DNA of 64,000 nucleotides from Sinorhizobium fredii NGR234 (GTDB lineage Bacteria; Pseudomonadota; Alphaproteobacteria; Rhizobiales; Rhizobiaceae): contig NC_012586.1 in NCBI RefSeq assembly GCF_000018545.1, positions 1-64,000 of the forward strand, written 5' to 3'. This document shows, in pieces, positions 26,074-35,349 of the stretch. The notes beneath the pieces are model-generated. The model searched no databases and had not been told where the DNA came from. It saw only the letters and a program-made list of their open reading frames with translations. Numbering within the stretch: the stretch's first letter is position 1; the number at the start of each line of letters is the position of its first letter. The position numbers and the translations under genes are program-made.

Positions 26074-26880
26074 TTAGTTGCGGAAGAATCCCTCCAGTTC
26101 CGCAAAGCCCATCGCCTTCTCCGAAAACCGGAAAGTGCCCTGCGATCGCATCTCCCGTGCAGCGTCCACCACCGCACCGAAGGCAAGACGAGCCAGGGCG
26201 GAACCGACACTGATGCGTTTCGCCCCGGCCTCGGCCAGTTCGGCAAGGCCGAACGTCAGCCCCGGCATGCCCATCACGACGTTGACCGGCTTCGTCACAG
26301 CCTCGCAAATGGCGCGGATCGAATCGAGGTCGGGCAGGCCCGGAGCGTAGAGCACATCGGCCCCGGCCCGCTCGAAGGCTTGCAGGCGCCTGATCGTATC
26401 GTCGAGATCGGTGTGCCCCCACAGGAAATTCTCGCAACGCGCCGTCAGAAGGAAATCGTGCGGCAGCGATCGGCATGCCTGCGCCGCCGCCTCGATACGC
26501 TCCACCGCCAGTCCGAAATCGAAGATGGGCCGTGCCCGATCTCCCGTGTGGTCTTCGAGAGAGCACCCGGCCAAGCCGATGCCGGCCGCCGCCACGACGG
26601 TCTCCGCGGCACTTTCCGGGTCGTCCCCGAAGCCTTTTTCGAGATCGGCGGAAACCGGAAGCGGCGTCGCATCGACGATCGACCGGCAGTGGGCGAGGGT
26701 TTGTTCGCGCGAGGCGCGACCCTCCGGCAGGCCGAGCGAAAACGCCATGCCGGCGCTGGTCGTGGCGAGAGCGGGAAACGCGGCCAGAATTCGCGCCGTG
26801 CCGGTATCCCAGGGATTGGGAATGATGAAGGTTCCGGGGTCGTCGTGCAGCTTCCGAAACAGCGTGTGCTTGTCGTCCAT
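26074..26880 (-). CDS. isocitrate lyase/PEP mutase-family protein
   Basis: 268 aa TIM-barrel carbon-carbon lyase relative. IIPNPWDTGTARILAAFPALATTSAGMAFSLG opens the barrel. LPVSADLEKGFGDDPESAAETV carries the conserved metal-site aspartate, GLAGCSLEDHTG and LTARCENFLWG follow. The PEP mutase-superfamily features are clear, but the KKCGH-type isocitrate lyase loop is not seen, so a 2-methylisocitrate lyase- or oxaloacetate hydrolase-like role is more likely. No operon partner is evident. Confidence 0.82.
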   Translation of the reverse strand: MDDKHTLFRKLHDDPGTFIIPNPWDTGTARILAAFPALATTSAGMAFSLGLPEGRASREQTLAHCRSIVDATPLPVSADLEKGFGDDPESAAETVVAAAGIGLAGCSLEDHTGDRARPIFDFGLAVERIEAAAQACRSLPHDFLLTARCENFLWGHTDLDDTIRRLQAFERAGADVLYAPGLPDLDSIRAICEAVTKPVNVVMGMPGLTFGLAELAEAGAKRISVGSALARLAFGAVVDAAREMRSQGTFRFSEKAMGFAELEGFFRN

Positions 26881-27084
26881 GTGTCACCTCACCGAAGTTC
26901 CCAAAGGCGAGCATTGCACGTCCCCGAGAACAAATAAAGAACATTATACTCGACAAGTCGGCTCGATGGCTTCGTTTGCTCCGTATGAATCTCGACTTTC
27001 CCGCACGGAGGGGGGAGGCGTGGGTGCGCCCGAATCGAATGAGAGCGCACCCCCTTTTCCTACCGGAACCCTCGCAAGTACACC

Positions 27085-28257
27085 TTAGCGTGGCGCCAGC
27101 GCTGCCGAGGCGGCTGCCGCCAGCATCAAGGCTGCCGCCGCCAGCGGCAGGGTGTAAAAGGCAGTCCCGGAATAGGCCGCACCGAAGCCGAGCGTGCCGG
27201 CGAAGAGGGCGAGATAGGTGACGCCGCTGTTGAGCCCCATGATTGCGCCACGTCTGGCGGGGTCGAGTCCGGTCAGCCGCATGATCAGCACGTTCAAGCC
27301 GAAATGGTTGGCAAGCCCCCAGAGAAATACGACCGCCAGCATGGCAGGATAGGACCCGCTCGCTGCCGACATGAGAACGTAGACGCCGGCGACGGCGAGG
27401 AAAATGAGCGGCAGCAGCCTGTCCGCGCCGAAGCGATCGATCAGCCGGTCGAGGAAGGCGGCACCGCCGAAGCCCAAACCGTAGGACACCGCAACGAGGC
27501 CATTGGCGCTGACGGGCAGGCCGAGCGCGGCATGGAGATGGTCGCCGATATAGGCGTAGACACCATAGAAGGCCGCCATGAAGGCCGCGCAGGCGATGAG
27601 AAGCGGCGCGACGCCGCTGACGCCGAGTGCTGCCAGCGGCGACGTCGCCTTGCCCCCCGGACCCTCACGCACCGTCGCGAGCCGGACGGCGGCGCAGGCG
27701 ACCAGCGTTGCGGCAGCGACGACGAGATAGACTGCCCGCCAGCCGGCGAAATCGGCGATGGCCGCCGACAGGGGCACGCCGGCCACCATGCTCAGCGTCC
27801 AGCCGGTCAGCACCAGGCCGATCGTCTCGCTCTCCCGCCCGGCCGGCGCGATCACCGAGGCCAGCGTGTAGATGGCCGGAAGCGCAATGCCCGCGGCGAT
27901 GCCGACGACGAGCTGGGCGGCGACCAGGAGCGGCAACGCCGGCGCGAAGGCGCTGCCGGCGAGCCCGGCGGCAAGCAGCAACAGCGCCGCCGCGAGCATG
28001 CGCCGCGGGCCGTTGCGGTCGATGAGGCGCCCGAGAAAGACGGCGCTCGCCGCGGTGCCGAGGCCGAAGGCAGCGGAAGCCGTCATCACGGCAGGGACGT
28101 CGGCGCCGAGGGCCTTCGCCACTTCCGGTGCGATCGGTCCGAGCGCCAGCGAGTTGGAGCCGATGACGCCGATGCAGACCGTCAGCACGAAGGCGAAGGG
28201 CGGAATGCGTGCCCGCTCTGCGGATAGGGTGGAAATGGATTGATCGATGTTCGTCAT
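27085..28257 (-). CDS. MFS transporter, drug-efflux (Cmx/AraJ-like) type
   Basis: 390 aa, 12 predicted membrane helices. VFLGRLIDRNGPRRMLAAALLLLAAGL is the MFS loop 2-3 motif, and GIALPAIYTLASVIAPAGRESETIGLVLTGWTLSMVAGVPLSAAI is the efflux-type motif C region. The start at 28257 (MTNIDQ) overlaps nothing and lies 48 bp from the divergent Lrp-type gene. Probably regulated by that protein; substrate unknown. Confidence 0.87.
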   Translation of the reverse strand: MTNIDQSISTLSAERARIPPFAFVLTVCIGVIGSNSLALGPIAPEVAKALGADVPAVMTASAAFGLGTAASAVFLGRLIDRNGPRRMLAAALLLLAAGLAGSAFAPALPLLVAAQLVVGIAAGIALPAIYTLASVIAPAGRESETIGLVLTGWTLSMVAGVPLSAAIADFAGWRAVYLVVAAATLVACAAVRLATVREGPGGKATSPLAALGVSGVAPLLIACAAFMAAFYGVYAYIGDHLHAALGLPVSANGLVAVSYGLGFGGAAFLDRLIDRFGADRLLPLIFLAVAGVYVLMSAASGSYPAMLAVVFLWGLANHFGLNVLIMRLTGLDPARRGAIMGLNSGVTYLALFAGTLGFGAAYSGTAFYTLPLAAAALMLAAAASAALAPR

Positions 28258-28305
28258 TCCTGCATGGTTGCAGAACATAATTCGGCAGCAAGAGGAAATA
28301 ACGGA

Positions 28306-28830
28306 ATGGATCAAAATACAGATGACGTTCGGCGGAAGCGTCCGCCGGAGCGCGACCTCGACGCGATGGACCGAAAGCTATTAGGCGTCCTGGTCGAGGA
28401 CGCGACGACGAGCTACGCCGAGCTCGGTGAACGCGTCGGGCTTTCGCCGCCGGCCGCGCACGAGCGGGTGAAGCGCCTCCGGCGCTCAGGGGCAATCCGC
28501 CGCGTCGCGGCGCTGATCGATCCCGAGGCTGTGGGCAAAACGCTGCTCGCCTTCGTCCATGTCGACACGACCGGCTGGGGCAAGACACAGGCCCTCCTTG
28601 CGATCGAGGAATATCCGGAAGTCGAGGAGATCCACTCGGTCGCAGGCGACACCTGCATGCTGCTCAAGGTCCGCACCGAGAGCACCCATGCGCTCGAGGG
28701 CCTGTTGGCGCGCCTCTACGACACGCCCGGCGTCAAGGCAACGCGCAGCTATGTGGTGCTTTCGACCTACCTGGAACGGCCGGTGCAGCCGGGCACGACG
28801 AGCGAATGGCCGGCCGTGGTGAAGAGCTAA
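28306..28830 (+). CDS. Lrp/AsnC-family transcriptional regulator
   Basis: 174 aa. The N-terminal winged helix (LDAMDRKLLGVLVEDATTSYAELGERVGLSPPAAHERVKRLRRSGAIRR) is followed by the RAM ligand domain (EYPEVEEIHSVAGDTCMLLKVRTESTHALEGLLARLYDTPGVKATRSYVVLSTY). ATG 28306 is preferred because AGAGGAAA lies upstream. Divergent from the MFS gene, pointing to control of amino-acid or drug export. Its stop is one base from the stop of the convergent PIN toxin gene. Confidence 0.9.
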   Translation: MDQNTDDVRRKRPPERDLDAMDRKLLGVLVEDATTSYAELGERVGLSPPAAHERVKRLRRSGAIRRVAALIDPEAVGKTLLAFVHVDTTGWGKTQALLAIEEYPEVEEIHSVAGDTCMLLKVRTESTHALEGLLARLYDTPGVKATRSYVVLSTYLERPVQPGTTSEWPAVVKS

Positions 28831-28831
28831 A

Positions 28832-29245
28832 TCAGAACTCCCACGGCGAAACGAGGTCGAGCCCCGTCGATCGAAAGTCCGCAATATTGCGGGTCGCCAA
28901 ACGTCCGCGATTCACCTGTGTGATGGCGGCGATCATGCCGTCCGGAGCCGACATTGTGCTCCCCTGCCTCGAGGCTGCGCCCATGATCTCGCCATAGGCA
29001 ATCGCCGCCTCTTCCATTAAACCGAATATCCGGCCGGCAAACCGTCGCCGCCAGTCGGAAAGCGCCTGTTCCAGCCGCACCGCGCGCTGATCGGGCATGA
29101 TCTTCTGGATAGCGTAGGCGATCTCGGCGATCGTGACGGTCGGAAGTGCGATCTCCGCGTCGTGACGCACCAGCCAGGAGATCACCGTTTCGGACGGCGA
29201 CTTGCGCAACGTCTCGGAGATGACATTGGTGTCCAGAAAGATCAA
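28832..29245 (-). CDS. VapC-type PIN-domain toxin
   Basis: 137 aa ribonuclease toxin. MIFLDTNVISE gives the first acidic residue, IAEIAYAI the second, and DGMIAAITQ followed by LATRNIADF the last acidic cluster, so the active site looks complete. It overlaps the upstream antitoxin by 4 bp (29242-29245), the usual coupled arrangement. Confidence 0.9.
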   Translation of the reverse strand: MIFLDTNVISETLRKSPSETVISWLVRHDAEIALPTVTIAEIAYAIQKIMPDQRAVRLEQALSDWRRRFAGRIFGLMEEAAIAYGEIMGAASRQGSTMSAPDGMIAAITQVNRGRLATRNIADFRSTGLDLVSPWEF

Positions 29246-29490
29246 AGCTCGGGGCCTTTGTGGGGCCGTCGTCCTTCCCTGATCACTGCCTCAAGATCGA
29301 TGTCGCTTCCGGAACTGTCAGACAGGCGGGCGTAGAAAGCCGACGCGGGCTCGCGGCCCGCTTCGCGAATCTCATAGGCTTCAAGCGCACGTTCGACGAT
29401 ATCGGCGATCGAGCGATTTTCGCGTCGCGCAAGCCGATGCGCAAGATCGCGGGCTCTGGCACTTCTGACGGAAAGCTGGGGCTCGGCCAT
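29242..29490 (-). CDS. VapB-type antitoxin
   Basis: 82 aa from the ATG at 29490, preceded by AAGGAG. The N-terminal QLSVRSARARDLAHRLARRENRSIADIVERALEAYE is a ribbon-helix-helix DNA-binding unit, and the acidic C-terminus should wrap the toxin. Two tandem palindromes upstream (29530-29561) are likely operator sites. Confidence 0.87.
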   Translation of the reverse strand: MAEPQLSVRSARARDLAHRLARRENRSIADIVERALEAYEIREAGREPASAFYARLSDSSGSDIDLEAVIREGRRPHKGPEL

Positions 29491-29529
29491 TTTGGAGCTC
29501 CTTGTCCGCTTAGAGGCCGAGACGGTTAT

Positions 29530-29561
29530 GCCATCAAGATGGCTCGTGCCATCCTGATGGC
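29530..29561. promoter_or_regulatory. tandem operator-like palindromes before the VapB gene
   Basis: GCCATC-AA-GATGGC and GCCATC-CT-GATGGC occur with an 18-bp period, 40-70 bp upstream of the antitoxin start. Paired palindromes of this size are typical binding sites for ribbon-helix-helix antitoxins. Confidence 0.5.
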
Positions 29562-29694
29562 TCACGGGGTTCCCGAAGCGCGCGATACCGACGCTTGTCT
29601 CTTCGATTGCGGCGCACGCAAGGTCCAGGTCCACCGGCTCGTTTTAGTAATCGCCGATATTGCGGTAGAGTAGTCATCCGAGGGACTTCGTCCA

Positions 29695-31926
29695 ATGGAG
29701 CGCAGGCTTGCCGCCGTCATGATTGCGGACGTCGCCGGCTATGGACTACTCAGCCAGGCCGACGAGGAAGGCACCCGTGTGCGGTTTCAGGCCGATCTGC
29801 ACGAGCTTTTCGAAAAACGCATTGCCGCCCACGGCGGGCGGTTGATCAAGACCATGGGCGACGGGCTGCTGATCGAGTTCCACAGCGTCGTCGAGGCGGT
29901 CCGCTGCGCGGTGGAGGTGCAGCGGGCGAAATCCGAGAACCGCGGCGTCGAACAGAACGGGCTTGAATTCCGCATCGGCATCAATCTCGGCGACGTGATC
30001 GTCGAGGGCGACGACATCCAGGGCGATGGGGTGATCATCGCCGAGCGCCTGCAGAGCCGCGCCGAGCCGGGCGGGATCATGATCTCCGGCACGGCTTTCG
30101 ACCAGGTCGAGAAGCACCTCGACGTCGGCTTCGACTTCCTCGGCGAACAGCGCCTGAAGCACATCGAAAAGCCGGTGCGGACCTACCGCCTCCTGCCATG
30201 TGAAACGCCCGTCGGCAGTACGAAGACGGCGGTGCGACGTCGCCGAAGACGCTTTGGAGTGCTCGCTGCGTGTGCCGCGGTGTTCGCCGTCGCTGCCGGC
30301 CTGATCTGGTGGCAGCCATGGCGGCAGACCACTCAAACGGCCTCGATCGCCCGCGCGGAACTCGCCCTGCCGGACAAGCCGTCGATCGCGGTGCTTCCCT
30401 TCGCCAATGTCAGCGACGACCCCAGGCAGGAGTACTTCGCCGATGGCATGACCGATGCGCTCGTCACCGAGTTGGCGCAGATTTCCGGACTGTTCGTGAT
30501 CGCCCGCAATTCGACCTTCACCTACAAGGGCAGGGCGGTGACGGCCGCGCAGGTGTCCGGGGAACTCGGGGTCAGATATATCCTGGAGGGCAGCGTGCAG
30601 CGGGCCGGGGAACAGCTCCGCATCAATGCCCAACTCGTCGACGCGCAAAGCGGCGGGCACGCCTGGGCGGGAAAATTCGACGGGACGCTCGCCGATGTCT
30701 TCGCATTGCAGGACGACGTGACCCGCGGCATTGCCGAGGCCCTGGCGCTTCGCTTGCAGCCCGGCGAGCAAATGGCGCTCGGCCGCAAGGAAACGACGGT
30801 CCCGGCGGCTTTCGATGCGTTCCTGCGCGGCTGGGAACATCATCGGCGCATGACCCCCGAGGATATTGCCAAGGCCGTGCCCTATTTCGAAGAGGCGATT
30901 GCGCTCGACCCCGCCTATGGACGGGCCTACGCCGCGGCGGCGATGGTCTACGCGCGCCTTTATGCCTGGCGTTGGCACTACCATTTGGGAATGACGCGGT
31001 TCGAAGCGAGAGCCAAGGCATCGAAGTATCTGCGCACTGCACAGCGCTACAAGACGGCGCTGGCGCATCAGGTGGCTGGACTGCTGGCCGAAGCCGACTG
31101 GCAGCATGCACAGGCGCTTGCCGAACTCAAGGAAGCCATCGCGCTCGAACCGGGAGATTCCTGGAGCTACGCCATGATGGCGCTCACCCTCACATCCGTC
31201 GGGCGGCCGGATGAGGCTATACCCCATATCCGCACGGCCATCCGGCTCGACCCGCACTATCCCTCCTTCTTCATGTACGTCCTCGGCCTGACCGAGTTCA
31301 GCATGCGGAACTACGAGGCGGCGGCGGAGGCAGCGGAGAGCAGCACCAAGCTCAATTCCGGGGATGAGAATTCCTTCCTTCTGCTCGCCGCCGCGGCCGG
31401 ACATCTTGGTCAGCGATCGGCAGCCGAAAATGCCGTCGCCCGTTTCAACGCCCTTAGCGTCGGACGCGGCGGAACCGTCGCCACCATCTCGACCACGCCG
31501 CCGCTTGATCTCGCCAGGCACGAGGACAGGCAATCGCTCCTCGAGGGGCTGCGGCTTGCCGGAGTGCCGGAGAGCCTGACGAGCGGCGATTTCACCAGCA
31601 TCAACAAGCTGACGGCCGAAGAGGTCCGTTCGCTGTTCTTCGGGCAACGGCTGCGCGGACGCATGCTGGACTATGGCGAGGCGCACGAGGCAACCTTCTC
31701 GACGGAGGGCAAGGGCACGCTATCGGGAGGCTGGGCCTCCATCGGCGGTGGCCGCATGAGCGGCGTCGAGATACGCTTTGAGGGGGATGAGGTCTGTTTT
31801 TTGTGGCTCGACACCGCGCGCCTGTGCGGCCTGGTGCTGCGAAACCCCGGAGGGCTCAACGCCAAGGAGAACGAGTTCGTCTGGTATCATGGCGATATCG
31901 CCTTCACCTTCTCGCAGGTGAAGTAA
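29695..31926 (+). CDS. class III adenylate/guanylate cyclase-TPR protein
   Basis: 743 aa. Cyclase domain at residues 1-165: MIADVAGYGLL and MGDGLLIEF supply the metal aspartates. A membrane helix lies near 185-205 (FGVLAACAAVFAVAAGLIWW). A TolB-like segment follows (PSIAVLPFANVSDDPRQEYFADGMTDALVTEL), then TPR-like repeats to about 600. This is a common rhizobial architecture. The transition-state Asn of the usual GDGVNxAxRL motif is Ile here (GDGVIIAERL), so activity is uncertain. The C-terminal 90 residues form a beta-rich tail of unknown role. Confidence 0.87.
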   Translation: MERRLAAVMIADVAGYGLLSQADEEGTRVRFQADLHELFEKRIAAHGGRLIKTMGDGLLIEFHSVVEAVRCAVEVQRAKSENRGVEQNGLEFRIGINLGDVIVEGDDIQGDGVIIAERLQSRAEPGGIMISGTAFDQVEKHLDVGFDFLGEQRLKHIEKPVRTYRLLPCETPVGSTKTAVRRRRRRFGVLAACAAVFAVAAGLIWWQPWRQTTQTASIARAELALPDKPSIAVLPFANVSDDPRQEYFADGMTDALVTELAQISGLFVIARNSTFTYKGRAVTAAQVSGELGVRYILEGSVQRAGEQLRINAQLVDAQSGGHAWAGKFDGTLADVFALQDDVTRGIAEALALRLQPGEQMALGRKETTVPAAFDAFLRGWEHHRRMTPEDIAKAVPYFEEAIALDPAYGRAYAAAAMVYARLYAWRWHYHLGMTRFEARAKASKYLRTAQRYKTALAHQVAGLLAEADWQHAQALAELKEAIALEPGDSWSYAMMALTLTSVGRPDEAIPHIRTAIRLDPHYPSFFMYVLGLTEFSMRNYEAAAEAAESSTKLNSGDENSFLLLAAAAGHLGQRSAAENAVARFNALSVGRGGTVATISTTPPLDLARHEDRQSLLEGLRLAGVPESLTSGDFTSINKLTAEEVRSLFFGQRLRGRMLDYGEAHEATFSTEGKGTLSGGWASIGGGRMSGVEIRFEGDEVCFLWLDTARLCGLVLRNPGGLNAKENEFVWYHGDIAFTFSQVK

Positions 31927-32087
31927 GGGGAGTGCCGAACGGCGAGGCAGGCCATGCCGGTGTCGCCAAGCCCCGCAGGACTGGTATCATCGATTGATTA
32001 TGAAGCCGCAAGACATGTTCGGCTGTTCGCGACTCACGCCGGGCCACTGCTGCCTTGGCGATGCTCAGGGAGTGACAAGACAACGCC

Positions 32088-33680
32088 ATGCGCAACTTCG
32101 AGGATCCCGGCCGATCGCTGGCCGTTGCCCGTCACGGGATGGCGGCAACCTCGCATCCGGCCGCGACCCTGACGGCGATCGAGGTCCTGAAGGCAGGCGG
32201 CAACGCCGTCGATGCGGCGGTGGCGGCCGTCGCTGTGCAGTCGGTCGTCGAGGCGGGCTCGACCGGCGTCGGCGGGGATTGTTTTGCAATGATAGCGCTG
32301 GAAGGATCGACTGACATCCGCGCCTATAACGGCTCTGGCCGGGCGCCGGCCGGCCTGACCGGCGAGGCGTTGCGGGCCGAAGGGGTGGAGGCGATCGAGC
32401 GCTCAACGCCGCACGCGGTTACGGTTCCCGGAGCCGTCGATGCCTGGTGCCGCCTGTTGCGCGACTTCGGCCGGATGCCAATCGCCGAGGTCCTTCAGCC
32501 GGCGATCGCGATGGCACGCGAGGGCTACGTGCTGACGCCGCGCGTCGCCGCCGATCTTGGCCTGCAGCGCGATCTCCTGGCGGGGGATCCGACCGCCCGG
32601 GCCACCTTCCTAGTGGAGGGAGAGGCGCCGCCGGTCGGCAGCATCCAGCACCAGCCCCTGCTCGCCGATACCCTCGACGCGATCGCGCACGAGGGTCGGG
32701 ACGCCTTCTATGGCGGTGCCGTGGCAGCGGACATGGTTGACTATCTGCGCGGCCTCGGCGGCCGTCACAGCCTCGAGGATTTCGGCAGCGCCCAGGGAGA
32801 CTATGTGACACCGATCTCCACGACCTATCGCGGCCGAACCGTCTACGAATGCCCGCCGAACGGTCAGGGCGTCGTCGCCCTCCTCATCCTGAACATCCTT
32901 GCGCGTTTCTCGCTGTCCAAGGACCCGTTCGCCATCGACGATCTGCATGTCCTCCTCGAGGCGACCCGGCTCGCCTACGCCGCGCGTGACGCGATGGTCG
33001 CCGATCCGACCGGTTCGGACAAGGCCGTCGAGCACATGCTGTCGAGCACGCTTGCCGACCGCCTCGTCAGCGCCATCTCCGTCGATCGGATCGCCGAGCC
33101 GCTGCCGTCCTTCGACACGGTCGAGCACAAGGACACCGTCTATCTTTGCGTGGTGGATCGAGACCGCAACGCAGTCAGCTTCATCAATTCGATCTTCAGC
33201 GCCTATGGCAGCGGGCTCATGGCACCGCGCTCCGGCGTGTTGTTCCACAATCGGGGCCAGAGCTTTTCGCTTGTGGCAGGGCATCCGAACGAGGTCGGCC
33301 CGCGCAAGCGGCCGATGCACACGATCATTCCCGGAATGGTCGCCGAGGCCGGCCGCGTGGTCATGCCGTTCGGCGTCATGGGCGGTCACTACCAGGCGAT
33401 GGGTCATGCCCATCTGTTGTCCCGGCTCTACGATTGCGGCCTCGATCTTCAGACGGCCATCGACCTGCCGCGCCTCTTCCCATTGCCCGCCACCGCGACG
33501 GTGGAAGCCGAGGCAGCCATCCGCACCCGCCTCGGCGCCGAGCTCGAACGCCGCGGCTTCAAGATTGAGTCGCCCCGCATCGCCATCGGCGGCGCGCAGG
33601 CCATCCGGATCGACTGGGAGCGCGGCGTCCTGATCGGAGCGTCCGACCCCCGCAAGGATGGGATGGCGTTGGGGTATTAG
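32088..33680 (+). CDS. gamma-glutamyltransferase-family protein
   Basis: 530 aa Ntn-hydrolase. GMAATSHPAATLTAIEVLKAGGNAVDAAVAA and GSTGVGGDCFAMI open the large subunit. The processing/catalytic threonine is T350 in HKDTVYLCVVDRDRNAVSFINSIF. GSGLMAPRSGVLFHNRGQSF and FGVMGGHYQAMGH follow. No signal peptide is seen, so it is probably cytoplasmic, as in the rhizobial acylase-like branch. Substrate could be a gamma-glutamyl or other amide. Confidence 0.88.
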   Translation: MRNFEDPGRSLAVARHGMAATSHPAATLTAIEVLKAGGNAVDAAVAAVAVQSVVEAGSTGVGGDCFAMIALEGSTDIRAYNGSGRAPAGLTGEALRAEGVEAIERSTPHAVTVPGAVDAWCRLLRDFGRMPIAEVLQPAIAMAREGYVLTPRVAADLGLQRDLLAGDPTARATFLVEGEAPPVGSIQHQPLLADTLDAIAHEGRDAFYGGAVAADMVDYLRGLGGRHSLEDFGSAQGDYVTPISTTYRGRTVYECPPNGQGVVALLILNILARFSLSKDPFAIDDLHVLLEATRLAYAARDAMVADPTGSDKAVEHMLSSTLADRLVSAISVDRIAEPLPSFDTVEHKDTVYLCVVDRDRNAVSFINSIFSAYGSGLMAPRSGVLFHNRGQSFSLVAGHPNEVGPRKRPMHTIIPGMVAEAGRVVMPFGVMGGHYQAMGHAHLLSRLYDCGLDLQTAIDLPRLFPLPATATVEAEAAIRTRLGAELERRGFKIESPRIAIGGAQAIRIDWERGVLIGASDPRKDGMALGY

Positions 33681-33885
33681 CCGATCTCGGGCACCGCAAG
33701 TCCGCTCCGAAGGAGCGATCGTCGCAGCGTGTGGTACCCTGAAGCCGTGAAGCTGGATACGCTCTCCTTCGCCAATTTGAATTCGCATGGCTTCGCATGT
33801 ATGGATCCAGGGACGAGTCTTGACCGGGCGACCTGCGTGGAGGACGGGTAGGGAGCGCGGAGGATTTGCCTCGACGCACTAGGTC

Positions 33886-34467
33886 GTGAACGAACGGGAG
33901 ATCAGGCTGGACTTGGACGAAGAGACGCAGCAATCCGACACGCCGACGCCGCGCATGTTCGCATGGGCGCGCAATTCGGCCATCTATCGCCTCGAACGGC
34001 GGATGCATACGGAAAAGCAGCTCTTCGACGCCATTTCGCGAAAGGCCAGGCAGGAGTTCGACAAAATCAGCGACGCGCAGGTCAAGGCGCTCGCCGACTC
34101 CGCCGTGAAGTTCGCCTCTGACAACCGGGCGCTCGACGATACGGCCTATGCCGAAATCAAGGCCCGTTCGGGCATGCGTGGCGGCAAATCGAAACGTGCA
34201 ATCGCGCAGAATTTGTCGCAGAAGGGTGTCGCCAAGGATACGGTCGCGGCCGCCGTCGCCGAGGCGGATGACCTTTACGCGGCCCTCGTCCTTGCCCGAA
34301 AGCGCGCCTTCGGGCCGTTCCGGAAGTGTGACTCGGACGAAAAGCGAAGGTCGAAGGAGCTCTCCGCCTTTGCCAGGGCAGGCTTCGGCTTCGAGATCGG
34401 CAAAACGGTTTTCGAGATGTCGGTCGACGATGCCGAGGAGGCATTGGCCGCCGGCCGCCATTTCTAG
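33886..34467 (+). CDS. RecX-family regulatory protein
   Basis: 193 aa from a GTG at 33886. RecX-type three-helix repeats are visible: NSAIYRLERRMHTEKQLFDAISRKA, LDDTAYAEIKARSGMRGGKSKRAIAQNLSQKGVAKDTVAAAV and FARAGFGFEIGKTVF. RecX proteins modulate RecA filaments, but plasmid copies away from recA like this one are common in rhizobia and may act otherwise. No clear ribosome site precedes the GTG, so the start is tentative. Confidence 0.82.
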   Translation: MNEREIRLDLDEETQQSDTPTPRMFAWARNSAIYRLERRMHTEKQLFDAISRKARQEFDKISDAQVKALADSAVKFASDNRALDDTAYAEIKARSGMRGGKSKRAIAQNLSQKGVAKDTVAAAVAEADDLYAALVLARKRAFGPFRKCDSDEKRRSKELSAFARAGFGFEIGKTVFEMSVDDAEEALAAGRHF

Positions 34468-34507
34468 CCGTCTGCCGGCACGATCTCTTTCGGCCGAAAA
34501 GCCTCGA

Positions 34508-34975
34508 TCAGGCTCGCCTCAGCGCCGGGTCGTCGAGTGCCGGATTGTAGAAGAGCGAAAGCGTCAGGCTTCGCGCGATACGCTCCGCCGTGGCCATGAA
34601 CCAGACCTTCGCCTCATTGTTGGGGGCAATATCCTCAAGCGTTGCAGCAAAAAGCTCCAGCCATTTCGGGAAAAGCTCCGGCGTCATGTTGGCGACGCCA
34701 AGATGCGCCTGGACCGGCTTTCCCCCGTAGGCGCCACTGCGGAAGGCAATGGCGGACCAGAAGCTCTTCATCTTCTCCATATGTTCAGGCCAGCGTCCCG
34801 AAAGCCTGGCGTCGAAGACCGGCCCGAGTTCGGGATGTGCCAGCACGCGGCCATAAAATGTATCGACCAGGGTGCCGATGAAGGCGGCGTCGACCCCGAT
34901 CGCGCTCATCTCTTCTTCCGCGCTTTCGCGGATCGCTGCTACATGAGCAGCGCGGCCCTGCAATTCGTTGTTCAT
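34508..34975 (-). CDS. group III truncated hemoglobin
   Basis: 155 aa. FIGTLVDTFYGRVLAHPELGPVF, HMEKMKSFWSAIAFRSGAYGGKPVQAHLGV (with the proximal histidine in AHLGV) and FPKWLELFAATLED are typical of group III truncated globins. ATG 34975 follows GGAG by 6 bases. Proposed roles in the family are NO or oxygen chemistry under low oxygen. Confidence 0.88.
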   Translation of the reverse strand: MNNELQGRAAHVAAIRESAEEEMSAIGVDAAFIGTLVDTFYGRVLAHPELGPVFDARLSGRWPEHMEKMKSFWSAIAFRSGAYGGKPVQAHLGVANMTPELFPKWLELFAATLEDIAPNNEAKVWFMATAERIARSLTLSLFYNPALDDPALRRA

Positions 34976-35349
34976 TTCAAGCTCCGGCTTTGCTGGCCTC
35001 ATATAAGCGTTGCAAATGCGGCATCAAAGACGGTAACCGCCGATTGCGGCAATCTGTCAGACGAGGTCGGGTTCTGCGTCCCGCGCAATATCGCTTGCCT
35101 GCTTGCTTCGGCTCCGGACGAGACGCTCGTGGCAGCACGAATACCGGCTTGAGCAACGGACGCTCGCGCAGAGCCTAGACCGGCGGCGGCCTTCGTTGCG
35201 TCCGATGTCAACCTACCGTTGAAAAAAAGGCGCCAGGAGCGAGGCGGCGGGAAAGAGAAGACGGCGCATGCCGTCATGGTGGCCGATATAGCATGCGGCC
35301 CCGCGCCTGGGGAGGCACGGGGCCGCAACGGGTTGCAAGAGAGGCCTTC
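34976..35349. other. 374-bp gap with the tctA-side hairpin
   Basis: No gene is supported. It holds the promoter of the globin gene and, at 35295-35326, a strong hairpin beyond the end of tctA. Confidence 0.45.
35295..35326 (-). terminator. hairpin after tctA
   Basis: GCGGCCCCG (35295-35303) and CGGGGCCGC (35318-35326) form a perfect 9-bp GC stem 24 bp past the tctA stop. No T-run follows on the minus strand, so it may slow or protect rather than terminate on its own. Confidence 0.5.

Noticed and set aside
29746..31686. 646-codon minus-strand frame opposite the cyclase-TPR gene
   Set aside because: Shadow of a well-supported gene; no recognisable domain or ribosome site.
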